DNA from: Chryseobacterium indologenes
GTDB lineage: Bacteria > Bacteroidota > Bacteroidia > Flavobacteriales > Weeksellaceae
Direction: 5' to 3'
Assembly: GCF_001295265.1 (NCBI RefSeq)
Contig: NZ_LJOD01000008.1
Coordinates: forward strand, 124,001-188,000
DNA: 64,000 nt
Part shown: in pieces, positions 34,330 to 43,267 of the stretch
Layout: each line of letters starts with the position of its first letter
Position numbering within the stretch: position 1 is the stretch's first letter
Translations under genes and position numbers: made by a program
Notes under the pieces: generated by a model
Seen by the model: only the letters and a program-made list of their open reading frames with translations
What the model was told of the DNA's origin: nothing
The model's database searches: none

Positions 34330-36786
34330 TCAGCTCATATCATTCTCTTCACCATACTTTTTCCACTTCTTATATTTTTCAGGATCAGCAAAATCGGGAT
34401 CTTCTTTGTAATAATACAGTAATCTTTCCAAAGCATAGAAATAGTTCATATATTCCAGGGCATCTTCATAATATCTGAGTGCTTTTTTAATATTCTGTTT
34501 CACACCGAAGCCATGATCATACAGGATTCCATAATAGATATGAGAATAAGTACCTTCATGGTCCTGCCTCAGATAACGCTGCAAATTTGCATAATCTCTT
34601 TTCTGGTAGTAGATCTCAGATATATTTTCCCGGTTGAAATTGTATTTTTTTTCTGCTTTTTTGTAATAATCGAGGGCAAGATCATAATTTTGCTCCACAT
34701 ATTTTCCATGAAAGTAAAGATCTCCCAGATTACCTAGTGCCGTACCATTACCCAGATCTGCCGCCTTACCATAACATTCCAATGCTTTCTGAATATCCTG
34801 GGGGTATCCTATTCCATTGTGGTAATGGTATCCTAAGTTGTTCCATGCATAAGACTCGTTTTGTTTTGCTGCTTTTTCATACCAGGAAAGCCCTTTCTGA
34901 AGATCATAAAACTCAGGATAATCTCCATTGGTAAGGATAAATGCGAGGTTTGTCTGCATAGAGGCATCTCCACGCTCTGCACCCATCTTGTAAAGCCGGA
35001 CAGCCTCTCTGATGTTTCCTTCTTTTTCCATTTTGGCAGCCTTAGATTTCAGGGTTTCATTATCAAAGTGGCTCTCATATCCCGGACCGGTTTTTTCAGT
35101 CCATTTCTTGTAAAAATCAAGGAAATATTTCTGGTCCTTTCCGCGGAGGTTATATCTTTTTTCATACAGAGCCCCCATTTCAGAATCAGATACTTTCTGA
35201 AGTCTCCTGTCTGTGTTCAGTATCAGCATGTCTGATCCTCTGAAAAGACATAAAAGCTGCTTATCATAGTCTATCCCTTCACAGATATAGTCATATGTCG
35301 GACTTGAAACATCCGTCTTCCGGTCATAGTAAAACATTCCATTCTGAAGGATGATCCGGCAGATTTCCGGCCTACATGATTCTATTTTCTGATGTTCCCT
35401 GGAAAACGGAACCAGCCAGTGGCCTTCCGAGGCATCATAAAGTCCGGTTCCTTCTGAAGCTGAAACAATAAACACATTCTTCATTTCCTGAACAAATGAA
35501 TCAACCTGAATATTTTCAATCTCAAGTTCTCTGAGCCTGAACTGCGAGCTGACGGTGTCATAGATCCGCCATTTCTTATCTTTTCTGTAAGCAGACACCG
35601 TATAGCCATCCAGTGTAATCAGCTTGTCAATTCCTTCATCCAGAAGACTTCCGTCCGGTCGGATAATACTGATTTTATGCTGAAATTTATTAGGATTTAC
35701 CCAATAATATCCGTTAGCCATCTCAGACAATGTATCTTCAGGATATTCTCCCATATAAACTCCTTCAAGGTTATAATAAGCCCTCTTTGAAGTCCCTGGC
35801 AGCTTTCTGAAAACAAGACCCTGATAATCAAAATTAAACGGGGTTTCAAAATTGCCGGCAACTATTTCCTTATTTAGCGGGTTAATCAGTCTGAAATATT
35901 CTCCTTTTTTTGCATTGAACAGTCCTCTGTGGTTCAGCAGCTCCAGATCATCAAAGGTATTCGGAACCGACCACTGCCCTGCGTTTATATCCATAATACC
36001 CCACAAACCATCATCCTGAACCAGCCCGTAATTCTTTTCGTTTATGGAGAATGCTTCCAAAACATCCTGATAAAGGCATTCTACGGCCAAATTACCGTCA
36101 TTTTTAAGGTAACCGAACTTGCTGTTTTTCTGAACAACGGCAATTCCTTCCTCGTTAAAATCATAGATTTCATCATACACTGCCGGAACAATTACATTTC
36201 CTTTACTGTCTGTCAACCCCTGGAAACCATTTTCTTCAAAAGTTTCGTAGTGCTCTTTATAGGCTTCATCATTCCAGTAGCCCAGTCCGTAATTAATCCA
36301 GTCTGTTTCCAGAATTTCAAGGAATGAATGGTATCCTGATCTTTCCAGGAAAGCGTTTTCCAAAACCTTCAGGTCCATTTTCTTAACGGCTTTATTGTAG
36401 ATAAAATACTGGCCTTTTATGTCTTCAATCCAGTCTTTAGCCTGATCAGAATGCCTGTCTTCACTCATATTGAAAACATCCCAGGCATCCATTTTTAAAG
36501 TATCATAAGGGAGCAAATCCAGGAATTCAAACATTTTATTCACCGGTTCATAATATACCTTCTTATAATGCAGCTGGTAATGATCTGCCAACAATTGATA
36601 AAATGTCCGCAGTTTTGCAACACCTTCCTGTCTGTCAAAATACATCAGCTTTCCTTTTGACCTGGGGTTTCCAAAAAACAGAGGAAGCAAAAGTACCGGA
36701 ATCTCGTAATTCCATTCCCCTAAATACCAGGGATACTGCTCATTATTCTTCTCGTCAACATTATATACATAAATACGGTGTGCCAT
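34330..36786 (-). CDS. WG-repeat and Sel1-repeat protein, about 818 aa
   Basis: The N-terminal part (roughly 1-190) is unassigned. Residues from about 200 to 540 are WG-type beta repeats (GFQGLTDSKGNVIVPAVYDE; GYLKNDGNLAVECLYQD; LWGIMDINAGQWSVP). Residues 595-815 are Sel1/TPR-like helical repeats (AVRLYKMGAERGDASMQTNL; ALECYGKAADLGNGTALGNL). No signal peptide, so a cytoplasmic scaffold is likely. I chose the ATG at 36786 (MAHRIYVYNVDE); an in-frame start 20 codons upstream (36846) is possible but gives an unlikely N-terminus. Confidence 0.85.
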   Translation of the reverse strand: MAHRIYVYNVDEKNNEQYPWYLGEWNYEIPVLLLPLFFGNPRSKGKLMYFDRQEGVAKLRTFYQLLADHYQLHYKKVYYEPVNKMFEFLDLLPYDTLKMDAWDVFNMSEDRHSDQAKDWIEDIKGQYFIYNKAVKKMDLKVLENAFLERSGYHSFLEILETDWINYGLGYWNDEAYKEHYETFEENGFQGLTDSKGNVIVPAVYDEIYDFNEEGIAVVQKNSKFGYLKNDGNLAVECLYQDVLEAFSINEKNYGLVQDDGLWGIMDINAGQWSVPNTFDDLELLNHRGLFNAKKGEYFRLINPLNKEIVAGNFETPFNFDYQGLVFRKLPGTSKRAYYNLEGVYMGEYPEDTLSEMANGYYWVNPNKFQHKISIIRPDGSLLDEGIDKLITLDGYTVSAYRKDKKWRIYDTVSSQFRLRELEIENIQVDSFVQEMKNVFIVSASEGTGLYDASEGHWLVPFSREHQKIESCRPEICRIILQNGMFYYDRKTDVSSPTYDYICEGIDYDKQLLCLFRGSDMLILNTDRRLQKVSDSEMGALYEKRYNLRGKDQKYFLDFYKKWTEKTGPGYESHFDNETLKSKAAKMEKEGNIREAVRLYKMGAERGDASMQTNLAFILTNGDYPEFYDLQKGLSWYEKAAKQNESYAWNNLGYHYHNGIGYPQDIQKALECYGKAADLGNGTALGNLGDLYFHGKYVEQNYDLALDYYKKAEKKYNFNRENISEIYYQKRDYANLQRYLRQDHEGTYSHIYYGILYDHGFGVKQNIKKALRYYEDALEYMNYFYALERLLYYYKEDPDFADPEKYKKWKKYGEENDMS

Positions 36787-37017
36787 AATAATCTGTGTGT
36801 ATTTGCATGGAGGATAATTTAAGCTGGTTTTTTCATTGCTTACCAATCAGTTTCTGATTCATTTATATACTCTTCTTTTTCTGATCCGATTGACTGCTCT
36901 CCATGTTTCGTGCAAAATAATAAAAGAAAATGAAAAACAGGCTGTGGCCTGCATAAATTCAGGGAAAATTAATCGTTAAAAAGAGCATTATATCCTTTAT
37001 TTTTGAATTTAAAACCT

Positions 37018-37025
37018 TAATTTTG
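37018..37025 (+). promoter_or_regulatory. Candidate -7 box of the 254 aa secreted protein
   Basis: TAATTTTG, 22 bp before the ATG at 37048. No TTG at the proper -33 spacing. Confidence 0.4.
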
Positions 37026-37047
37026 AGGCTATAATTTCTCAATCTAT

Positions 37048-37812
37048 ATGAAAAAAATAGTAACCGGGCTTTCCCTGATGATGTCGTTTGCAGTCTGGGG
37101 ACAGAAAGCTTCCGGTAAAACTCAGAACCTGGTACAGTATTCCTACCAGACCTTCGGCTGTGACAATAAAGGATATTTTAATCCTGCAAAATATAAAAAG
37201 AGTGAGATTGACGATACGTATAAGCTTTTGTACAAGTTCAGCGGTCTTTATTTCGACAGTCCTACCGTATTCAAACTTTCCGGGCTTGAAGATATAAGAA
37301 AAAATAAAAATACCTATCTCCAAAAGCTGGAACAGCAGTATCAGGAAAAGAAGAAAGAACTGTATGGTCTTAAAGTAATTGACCTGCCCGTATGGAAAGA
37401 CCTTCACAAACAGGCAATGCAGACTTTTGAAAATGAATACCAGCTTAGCAAAGATGATATTACCGCCTTTTCCGATCCTTCATCTCTGAAAAACAGTAAA
37501 TTTTACAATACCTGCAGAGAACAGATTGATGCTATAACAGCCTCTGACAAGCAAAAAATGTATGCAACATGGAAAAGTCATGCAGAAGCCAGCAGCAGAA
37601 GAAATTCTAACCCACAGGCGGTTATGGCAACCTTTAATGCAAAGTTTAATGATCCTCAAAAAGATGATTATGCATTAATTGATTTAATTGGTATTTCATT
37701 TCATAATTGTGCCAATAACAGCTTCAGACCGGCGGTAGACGAAGAAGGAACTGTATATAAAACTTTTGATAAGATATTTACGAAACTGAAGATGGATTGT
37801 GATGAACCTTAA
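37048..37812 (+). CDS. Secreted protein of unknown function, 254 aa
   Basis: Signal peptide MKKIVTGLSLMMSFAVWGQ. The mature protein is helical and Lys-rich with few Cys (SYQTFGCDNKG, FYNTCREQIDA, SFHNCANNSF, MDCDEP), probably disulfide-bonded in the periplasm. I recognise no domain. It is a single-gene unit: candidate promoter upstream and terminator downstream. Confidence 0.75.
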   Translation: MKKIVTGLSLMMSFAVWGQKASGKTQNLVQYSYQTFGCDNKGYFNPAKYKKSEIDDTYKLLYKFSGLYFDSPTVFKLSGLEDIRKNKNTYLQKLEQQYQEKKKELYGLKVIDLPVWKDLHKQAMQTFENEYQLSKDDITAFSDPSSLKNSKFYNTCREQIDAITASDKQKMYATWKSHAEASSRRNSNPQAVMATFNAKFNDPQKDDYALIDLIGISFHNCANNSFRPAVDEEGTVYKTFDKIFTKLKMDCDEP

Positions 37813-37893
37813 GCTTTGGCTTAAAAGATTTCATAACATCTCTACAAATAACCTTTATACCTTTTTTTGGTTGAGCTTAAATCAATTTAATAG

Positions 37894-37923
37894 AAACAGG
37901 ACCTGATCGGGTGCTGTTTTTTT
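37894..37923 (+). terminator. Terminator after the 254 aa secreted protein gene
   Basis: AACAG...CTGTT with inner ACC/GGT pairs and one mismatch, then seven T. It lies 80 bp after the stop. Confidence 0.6.
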
Positions 37924-37993
37924 GCTGACACCCGAAAAAGAATAATGAATGTTAACAGCACGGTTAAGGAAAGGTTAATGACAGACTAATCTT

Positions 37994-38023
37994 TTGAAAA
38001 GGTGGCGATTCCCTTTATTTTCG
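37994..38023 (+). promoter_or_regulatory. Promoter of the retropepsin-like gene
   Basis: TTG at 37994-37996, 19 bp spacer, TATTTTCG at 38016-38023 (one base off TAnnTTTG). The start near 38030 supports the ATG at 38042. Confidence 0.6.
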
Positions 38024-38041
38024 CCGGTAAACCAAAACGTT

Positions 38042-38935
38042 ATGAAATTCATTTATCTTTTTTTAGCAACTTTCCTCAGTGCAGGAATATCGGCACAGAA
38101 TGGTCCTGTGATTATCCCATTTTCACTGGAAGATCATTCCATTTACATCTATTGCAAGGTCAATAAAACGGACAGTATTAAGTTTTTATTTGATACTGGT
38201 GCCAGTAATTCTGTTATCAACAGTAACGCTTGGAAAAAACCGGCTCTCATCATTGACGGCAAGTCTGTAAACCAAGGCTCCAACGGAACCAATACAGTGG
38301 AGCACAGCAGCCACAATACCATACAATTCGGGACTCTTGAAAAAAAGGATGTCCTTCTTACTTTGATCCCTTATGAAACCAATCATTTTGATGGGGTTTT
38401 CGGCACAGATCTGATGCAAGGAAAGATCATTGAAATTGATTATCATAAAAATGAGATCCGGTTTCACGATGAAAACAGCCGGACCATAGATTTTACAGGC
38501 TATGAAAAAATGAAACTGCATCTGGTGGATGATTACCCTGCTGTAGAAAGCAGCTTCATCGTTAATGCTAAAGAATATTCCGGGTTATTCGGTCTTGACA
38601 GCGGTGCGGATGATGCACTGACCATTGCTTCACCTTTTGCCAGAAAACATACTTTGGCAGCCTCTATGAAAAGAATAGGAAAAGCAACAGCCCAGGGTTC
38701 GGATGGCTCCGTATATGAAATGCCTGTGGTACTCTGTCCTTCCCTGAAATTTGCCCAGAAGTTTCTTTATAATCTCCCGGTTACTCTTTCCAATTCTAAA
38801 GAAGGTATTGATTCTACAGAGAAAATGGCCGGCTTTTTCGGAAATAAATTCCTGAAAAGATTCAATACCATTATTGATTTTAAAAGACAGCTCATTTATT
38901 TTAAGCTCAATAAGCACCTGTATGAAGCTATTTAG
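38042..38935 (+). CDS. Secreted retropepsin-like aspartic protease, 297 aa
   Basis: Signal peptide MKFIYLFLATFLSAGISAQ, then two aspartyl lobes: LFDTGASNSVI (about 54-64) and LFGLDSGADDALT (about 180-192). Two D(T/S)GA motifs in one chain mean the dimer-like active site is formed within the monomer, as in pepsin-like enzymes, in contrast to viral retropepsin homodimers. Family known mainly from bacterial retropepsin-like proteins; substrate unknown, periplasmic. An upstream in-frame start (37994) falls in the promoter and is rejected. Confidence 0.82.
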   Translation: MKFIYLFLATFLSAGISAQNGPVIIPFSLEDHSIYIYCKVNKTDSIKFLFDTGASNSVINSNAWKKPALIIDGKSVNQGSNGTNTVEHSSHNTIQFGTLEKKDVLLTLIPYETNHFDGVFGTDLMQGKIIEIDYHKNEIRFHDENSRTIDFTGYEKMKLHLVDDYPAVESSFIVNAKEYSGLFGLDSGADDALTIASPFARKHTLAASMKRIGKATAQGSDGSVYEMPVVLCPSLKFAQKFLYNLPVTLSNSKEGIDSTEKMAGFFGNKFLKRFNTIIDFKRQLIYFKLNKHLYEAI

Positions 38936-39062
38936 TAATTAGTCTTTTTAAACCATAAAAAGCTGTTTAAATTTTATCTGAAACATGAAGAGTTTCTTTC
39001 TTTTATTCACATCCGGACCAACTTGTAGGATTCTTCCGGAAGTCAGGAACAAATGCCCGGTT

Positions 39063-39524
39063 TTATATCGAAACTCCGTATGCATTTTTCACCTCTGCCA
39101 TCACAAAAGTACTGTGTGTGCTTCCGATAGAATCTACCGATCCCAATGTATTGAAGACAAAATCCTGATAATGTTTCATGTCTCTTACCTGAACTTTCAA
39201 CAGGAAATCGAAATCACCGGAGATATTGTAACATTCCGCTACTTCTTCAATCTGAAGAATATCTTTTACGAATTTATTTCCCACATCCCTGTCATGAATT
39301 TTTAACTTAACCTGACAGAAGACCGTAAAGCCCCGGTTCAGTTTTTCCGCTTCCAGAACGGCCGCATAATGTTTGATATATCCTTCCTGTTCCAGTCTTT
39401 TGACCCTCTCAAAAACAGGGGATGGAGAAAGGTTAATTTCCTTTGCCAGCTCTTTAACTGTCAGTTTTGCGTTCTTTTGCAGGATTCTCAACAGCTGAAG
39501 ATCCTTTTCATCAAGTCTTTCCAC
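39063..39524 (-). CDS. Lrp/AsnC family transcriptional regulator
   Basis: Amino-acid-responsive regulator of 153 residues. N-terminal winged helix-turn-helix ELAKEINLSPSPVFERVKRL, then the RAM/AsnC ligand-binding domain (VFCQVKLKIHDR, CYNISGDFDFLLKVQVRD). The start is a GTG (39524); no in-frame ATG lies nearby. It reads away from metE, 517 bp across, so it is a candidate for methionine or leucine control. A minus-strand -7 box lies at 39556-39563. Confidence 0.92.
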   Translation of the reverse strand: MERLDEKDLQLLRILQKNAKLTVKELAKEINLSPSPVFERVKRLEQEGYIKHYAAVLEAEKLNRGFTVFCQVKLKIHDRDVGNKFVKDILQIEEVAECYNISGDFDFLLKVQVRDMKHYQDFVFNTLGSVDSIGSTHSTFVMAEVKNAYGVSI

Positions 39525-39555
39525 AGGATAATATTCTTTTTTACGATCATTTTTT

Positions 39556-39563
39556 CAAAAATA
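39556..39563 (-). promoter_or_regulatory. -7 box of the Lrp-family gene
   Basis: Minus-strand TATTTTTG, 31 bp before the GTG start; no clear TTG at the usual -33 spacing. Confidence 0.45.
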
Positions 39564-39694
39564 CAGAATATTTAGCTTTAAAATAAAGTCAATTCAAAAT
39601 ATTATTCTTAATTTTTATAATACAACCAACCAATTATCTAAATTCTATATCTTTATCCCCTATTTTGTTCTTTAAAATACTTCATCAAACGGAA

Positions 39695-39865
39695 GAGGTT
39701 TTACATCGCGTAGATTAATAGGGAATCGTGTGAAAATCACGAGCTGTCGCGCAACTGTAAGCAGCATACCAAAGGTTTCTGTCCAAGCATATCCACTGCC
39801 AAAAGCGGGAAGGATGACAGACACCGCTGCAAGCCAGGAGACCTGCCTGTTCCGGATTGACAATG
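39695..39865 (+). promoter_or_regulatory. Cobalamin (B12) riboswitch controlling metE
   Basis: Conserved core GGGAATCGTGTGAAAATCAC at 39721, GAGCTGTCGCGCAACTGTAA ending at 39760, and the 3' closing AAGCCAGGAGACCTGCC ending at 39847 are the adenosylcobalamin-riboswitch signatures in correct order. It sits 180 bp upstream of the metE ATG on the same strand. The aptamer should turn off metE when B12 is present, since a B12-dependent MetH is then usable. No classic terminator was found in the gap; GACCTG (39840-39845) could pair with CAGGTC (39885-39890). Confidence 0.93.
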
Positions 39866-40041
39866 CTTCCGCGGTCTGAAGCTTCAGGTCATACAGATGA
39901 TATCTTTTGAACGTATTTCACCGTTAACAGGAAAATTACGTCCTTTTTGTATCCCTGCATTTCCTTTTTTTCTTTCCCGGCAGTATTGAGAAGCATTCAA
40001 AAGAGCTTTTAAGTCATTGTTTAATTTAAAAGTTTGAAAAA

Positions 40042-42381
40042 ATGCAAACACACCTACTTGGCTGCCCGCGTATTGGCAGCAACAGAGAACTTAAAAAAGC
40101 CTGTGAACTGTATTGGGCAGGCAAAGCATCATTGCAGCAGCTTCTGGAAACCGGGGAAGCCATCAGCCAAAATAACTGGAAGATCCAGCAGGAAGCAGGA
40201 ATAGATCTTATTCCGTGTAATGATTTTTCGTATTATGACCAGGTACTGGATATGACGCTTAGTGTTGGCGCTATTCCGGAGCGTTATAAGGGTATTGCCT
40301 CTGAAGAATCTTACTCAGAGCTTGATCTTTACTTTGCCATGGCCAGAGGCTATCAGAACAACGGCCTGGACATCACCGCCATGGAAATGACTAAATGGTT
40401 TGATACCAATTACCATTACATCGTTCCTGAATTTCGGAAAAACCAGCAGTTCACGTTATTTTCCGATAAAATCATCAGAGAATTTATCCGTGCCAGACAA
40501 TCCGGAATCAATGCCAAACCTGTCATCATCGGGTTGATTACTTATCTGCTTTTGGGTAAAGAAAAAGAAGAAGGTTTCGATAAACTGGATCTGGCTCAAA
40601 ATCTTCTCCCTGTTTATATTGAAATCCTGAAAGAACTTGAACGCCACGGTGCAGAATATATTCAGTTTGACGAGCCATTTCTTGCTCTGGATTTAAATGA
40701 AAAAGCAAAAGAAACGTATAAATATATTTACGGTGAAATCAGAAAACACTTCCCTGATTTTAAGCTGATCATTACCACTTATTTTGAAGGATTAAAAGAC
40801 AATCTTTCTCTGGCATCTTCCCTGCCGGCAGATATTCTGCATATTGATCTGGTACGTTGTCCTGAACAATTGGATAACGTTTTACAGGCCATTCCATCAA
40901 CATTAAGCCTTTCCCTGGGAGTTGTGGACGGAAGAAATATCTGGAAAAATAATTTTGAGAAATCGCTTCAATGGATAAAAAAAGCATCGGAGGAGCTCGG
41001 ACCGGAAAGAGTATTCATTGCCCCTTCCTGTTCCCTGCTCCATGTTCCTTTCGATCTTGATTCTGAAACTCATGAAGAAGTTTTATCTCCTGAAATTAAG
41101 CAATGGATGGCTTTTGCCAAACAAAAGATTGGTGAAATTGCTGTGTTGAAAAAGTTAGCATCAGGAAACCAGGATTACCACACATTGCAACTGCTGGCCG
41201 AAAACAGAAAAGCACTGGAAAACCGTAAAATTTCCACACTTATCCATCATCAGAAAGTAAAAGACCGGGCCTCCGTAACTACTGAGGCTGATGCGCAGAG
41301 AAATAATCCGTTCAGTATCAGAAAAGAGATTCAGCAGAAAGCCTTACAGCTGCCTTTATTTCCTACAACAACCATTGGTTCATTTCCTCAGACCAAAGAG
41401 GTAAGAAACTGGAGAGCCAAATTCAAAAAGGGAGAACTTACAGCCGGACATTACGATGAACTGTTGAAAAAAGAAACGGAAAAAACGATCCGCTGGCAGG
41501 AAAAAACAGGAATTGATGTACTTGTTCACGGAGAATTTGAACGAAATGATATGGTTGAGTATTTCGGGGAACAGCTTTCGGGATTTGCCTTTACCCAAAA
41601 CGGCTGGGTACAAAGCTATGGAAGCCGCTGTGTAAAGCCACCTGTGATCTATGGTGACGTTCACCGGCCTCATCCTATGACGGTTTACTGGTCTGCCTAT
41701 GCTCAATCTTTGACCTCAAAATGGGTAAAAGGAATGCTGACAGGTCCTGTAACAATCCTTCAATGGTCGTTTGTGCGGGATGACCAGCCCCGTTCTCTTA
41801 CCTGTAAACAGATTGCATTAGCCATTCGTGATGAGGTGACTGACCTGGAGAAAGCAGGCATCAGAATTATTCAGATTGATGAACCTGCCATTCGTGAAGG
41901 TCTTCCGCTAAGGAAATCCGACTGGCAAATTTATCTGAAATGGGCTGTAGAAGCCTTTAGAATTTCTGCCAGCGGCGTGGAAGATGCTACCCAGATCCAT
42001 ACGCATATGTGTTATTCTGAATTTAATGATATTATCCAGAATATTGCGGACATGGATGCAGATGTAATCACGATAGAATGTTCCAGAAGCCAGATGGAGC
42101 TGCTGAATGCATTTGCTGATTTCAAATATCCGAATGAGATTGGTCCGGGCGTGTATGATATTCACTCACCAAGAGTTCCCTCCAAAGAGGAAATGGTAGA
42201 ATTACTGAATAAGGCACAGGCAGTAATTCCTGCACAGCAGCTTTGGGTAAATCCAGACTGTGGTCTGAAAACAAGGCATTGGGATGAAACGGAAAAAGCC
42301 CTCATTGCAATGGTAGAGGCTGCAAGAGAAGCAAGCAGAGAGTATGTTAAAAGGGAAAAACTGAAGAATCACAGGTTGTAA
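40042..42381 (+). CDS. metE: Cobalamin-independent methionine synthase
   Basis: Makes methionine from homocysteine using 5-methyltetrahydropteroyl-triglutamate; no B12 needed. The 779 residues comprise two related barrels. N-terminal LGCPRIGSNRELKKACELYW; C-terminal zinc site HTHMCYSEFND plus NPDCGLKTR, and VLVHGEFERNDMVEYFGEQL for homocysteine binding. Preceded by the cobalamin riboswitch. No strong terminator was seen right after the stop; a GC-rich palindrome lies 39 bp downstream. Confidence 0.96.
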   Translation: MQTHLLGCPRIGSNRELKKACELYWAGKASLQQLLETGEAISQNNWKIQQEAGIDLIPCNDFSYYDQVLDMTLSVGAIPERYKGIASEESYSELDLYFAMARGYQNNGLDITAMEMTKWFDTNYHYIVPEFRKNQQFTLFSDKIIREFIRARQSGINAKPVIIGLITYLLLGKEKEEGFDKLDLAQNLLPVYIEILKELERHGAEYIQFDEPFLALDLNEKAKETYKYIYGEIRKHFPDFKLIITTYFEGLKDNLSLASSLPADILHIDLVRCPEQLDNVLQAIPSTLSLSLGVVDGRNIWKNNFEKSLQWIKKASEELGPERVFIAPSCSLLHVPFDLDSETHEEVLSPEIKQWMAFAKQKIGEIAVLKKLASGNQDYHTLQLLAENRKALENRKISTLIHHQKVKDRASVTTEADAQRNNPFSIRKEIQQKALQLPLFPTTTIGSFPQTKEVRNWRAKFKKGELTAGHYDELLKKETEKTIRWQEKTGIDVLVHGEFERNDMVEYFGEQLSGFAFTQNGWVQSYGSRCVKPPVIYGDVHRPHPMTVYWSAYAQSLTSKWVKGMLTGPVTILQWSFVRDDQPRSLTCKQIALAIRDEVTDLEKAGIRIIQIDEPAIREGLPLRKSDWQIYLKWAVEAFRISASGVEDATQIHTHMCYSEFNDIIQNIADMDADVITIECSRSQMELLNAFADFKYPNEIGPGVYDIHSPRVPSKEEMVELLNKAQAVIPAQQLWVNPDCGLKTRHWDETEKALIAMVEAAREASREYVKREKLKNHRL

Positions 42382-42419
42382 TTCCAGATTCTGGGTCTAG
42401 GATTCTTTTCTTTTTTTTG

Positions 42420-42439
42420 GAGCGGGCTTTAGCCCGCTC
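42420..42439. repeat. GC-rich palindrome GAGCGGGCT-TT-AGCCCGCTC
   Basis: A perfect 9 bp stem. On the minus strand it is followed by CCAAAAAAAA, not T, and on the plus strand by CATGTTT, so it is not a normal terminator. The AGCGGGCTTTAGCCCGCT core resembles a palindrome I recall as scattered in Chryseobacterium intergenic regions. Confidence 0.45.
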
Positions 42440-42535
42440 ATGTTTAATCCTCATATTTACTGTATATAAATTTCAGTTTCTGATCATTAAAGAAATTAAA
42501 AATGAATAAGTTATGATTTTTACAATTTAAAAGCT

Positions 42536-42543
42536 TAATTTTG
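42536..42543 (+). promoter_or_regulatory. -7 box of the KTSC-protein gene
   Basis: TAATTTTG, 25 bp before the ATG at 42569. -33 position is only TTATG. Confidence 0.45.
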
Positions 42544-42568
42544 CACCCCGAAATAAGGATCATACATT

Positions 42569-43015
42569 ATGAAAAAACTGGGCGAGCACAGAAAGCTTTT
42601 AGGCGTTGATAAAACCGTTACATTAAAGGAGTTAAAAACTATTTACAGAAACGTAATGAAGGATACCCATCCTGATAAATTTATCAATGATGAAGCCGGA
42701 AAATTAGAAGCAGAGGAAAAAAGCAAATCGGTGATTGAAGCCTATCATTTTCTGGTGAGCATTAATCCTGAAACGCAGGAAAAGTATAAGGAAGAATATA
42801 CCGAGACGATAACCAAATCCAATATTCAGGATTTTTACCTTGAAAAATCGATTTTAACTGTTCAGCATTTGAATGGAAATATCTATGAATATATGGGAGT
42901 TCCGAGAAACACCTATATCAAAATGGTTAATTCTGATTCACCAAGCCGCTTTGCAAGAAGACATATTTACGGAAGTTTTATCTATAGAAAATCCGGTGAA
43001 GTTATGGCAGATTAA
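42569..43015 (+). CDS. J-like domain plus KTSC domain protein, 148 aa
   Basis: Residues about 1-65 read like a shortened J domain (LKELKTIYRNVMKDTHPDKF with the diagnostic HPDK). Residues 85-145 are a KTSC domain (VQHLNGNIYEYMGVPRNTYI; FARRHIYGSF), a fold that has been linked to nucleic-acid binding but without a firm function. The tandem suggests a co-chaperone-like recruiter. Monocistronic; a terminator follows. Confidence 0.82.
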   Translation: MKKLGEHRKLLGVDKTVTLKELKTIYRNVMKDTHPDKFINDEAGKLEAEEKSKSVIEAYHFLVSINPETQEKYKEEYTETITKSNIQDFYLEKSILTVQHLNGNIYEYMGVPRNTYIKMVNSDSPSRFARRHIYGSFIYRKSGEVMAD

Positions 43016-43043
43016 TTTTCTGCTATATAAAAAAATAATACAG

Positions 43044-43071
43044 GCTTCCGGAATGAACCGGAAGCTTTTTT
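43044..43071 (+). terminator. Terminator after the KTSC-protein gene
   Basis: GCTTCCGG, loop AATGAA, CCGGAAGC, then six T, 29 bp after the stop. Confidence 0.88.
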
Positions 43072-43214
43072 GTTGAAGCAATTTCCACAAAAAGCACTAC
43101 AAAACACTGGATATCAAATATTTTCAACTCGCCATCATCAAAATACTTTATATCATTAAAACAATATTGGATAGAATTTAATTCATCGGCAAAACGACCA
43201 GCCTCAATCGAAAT

Positions 43215-43246
43215 AAAAAAGCGCCTCAGATAATCTGAAGCGCTTT
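43215..43246 (-). terminator. Terminator of the efflux operon
   Basis: Read on the minus strand: AAAGCGCTTCAGAT / ATCTGAGGCGCTTTTTT, a stem with one G-T pair and six T, 22 bp after the RND permease stop. Confidence 0.88.
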
Positions 43247-43267
43247 CGGCTAATTAAAGGTTTTATT

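Noticed and set aside
34861..35235. 124-codon plus-strand ORF within the WG/Sel1 gene
   Set aside because: Antisense frame inside a long repeat protein.
38985..39305. 106-codon plus-strand ORF over the Lrp-family gene
   Set aside because: Shadow of the regulator gene; the hydrophobic start is chance.
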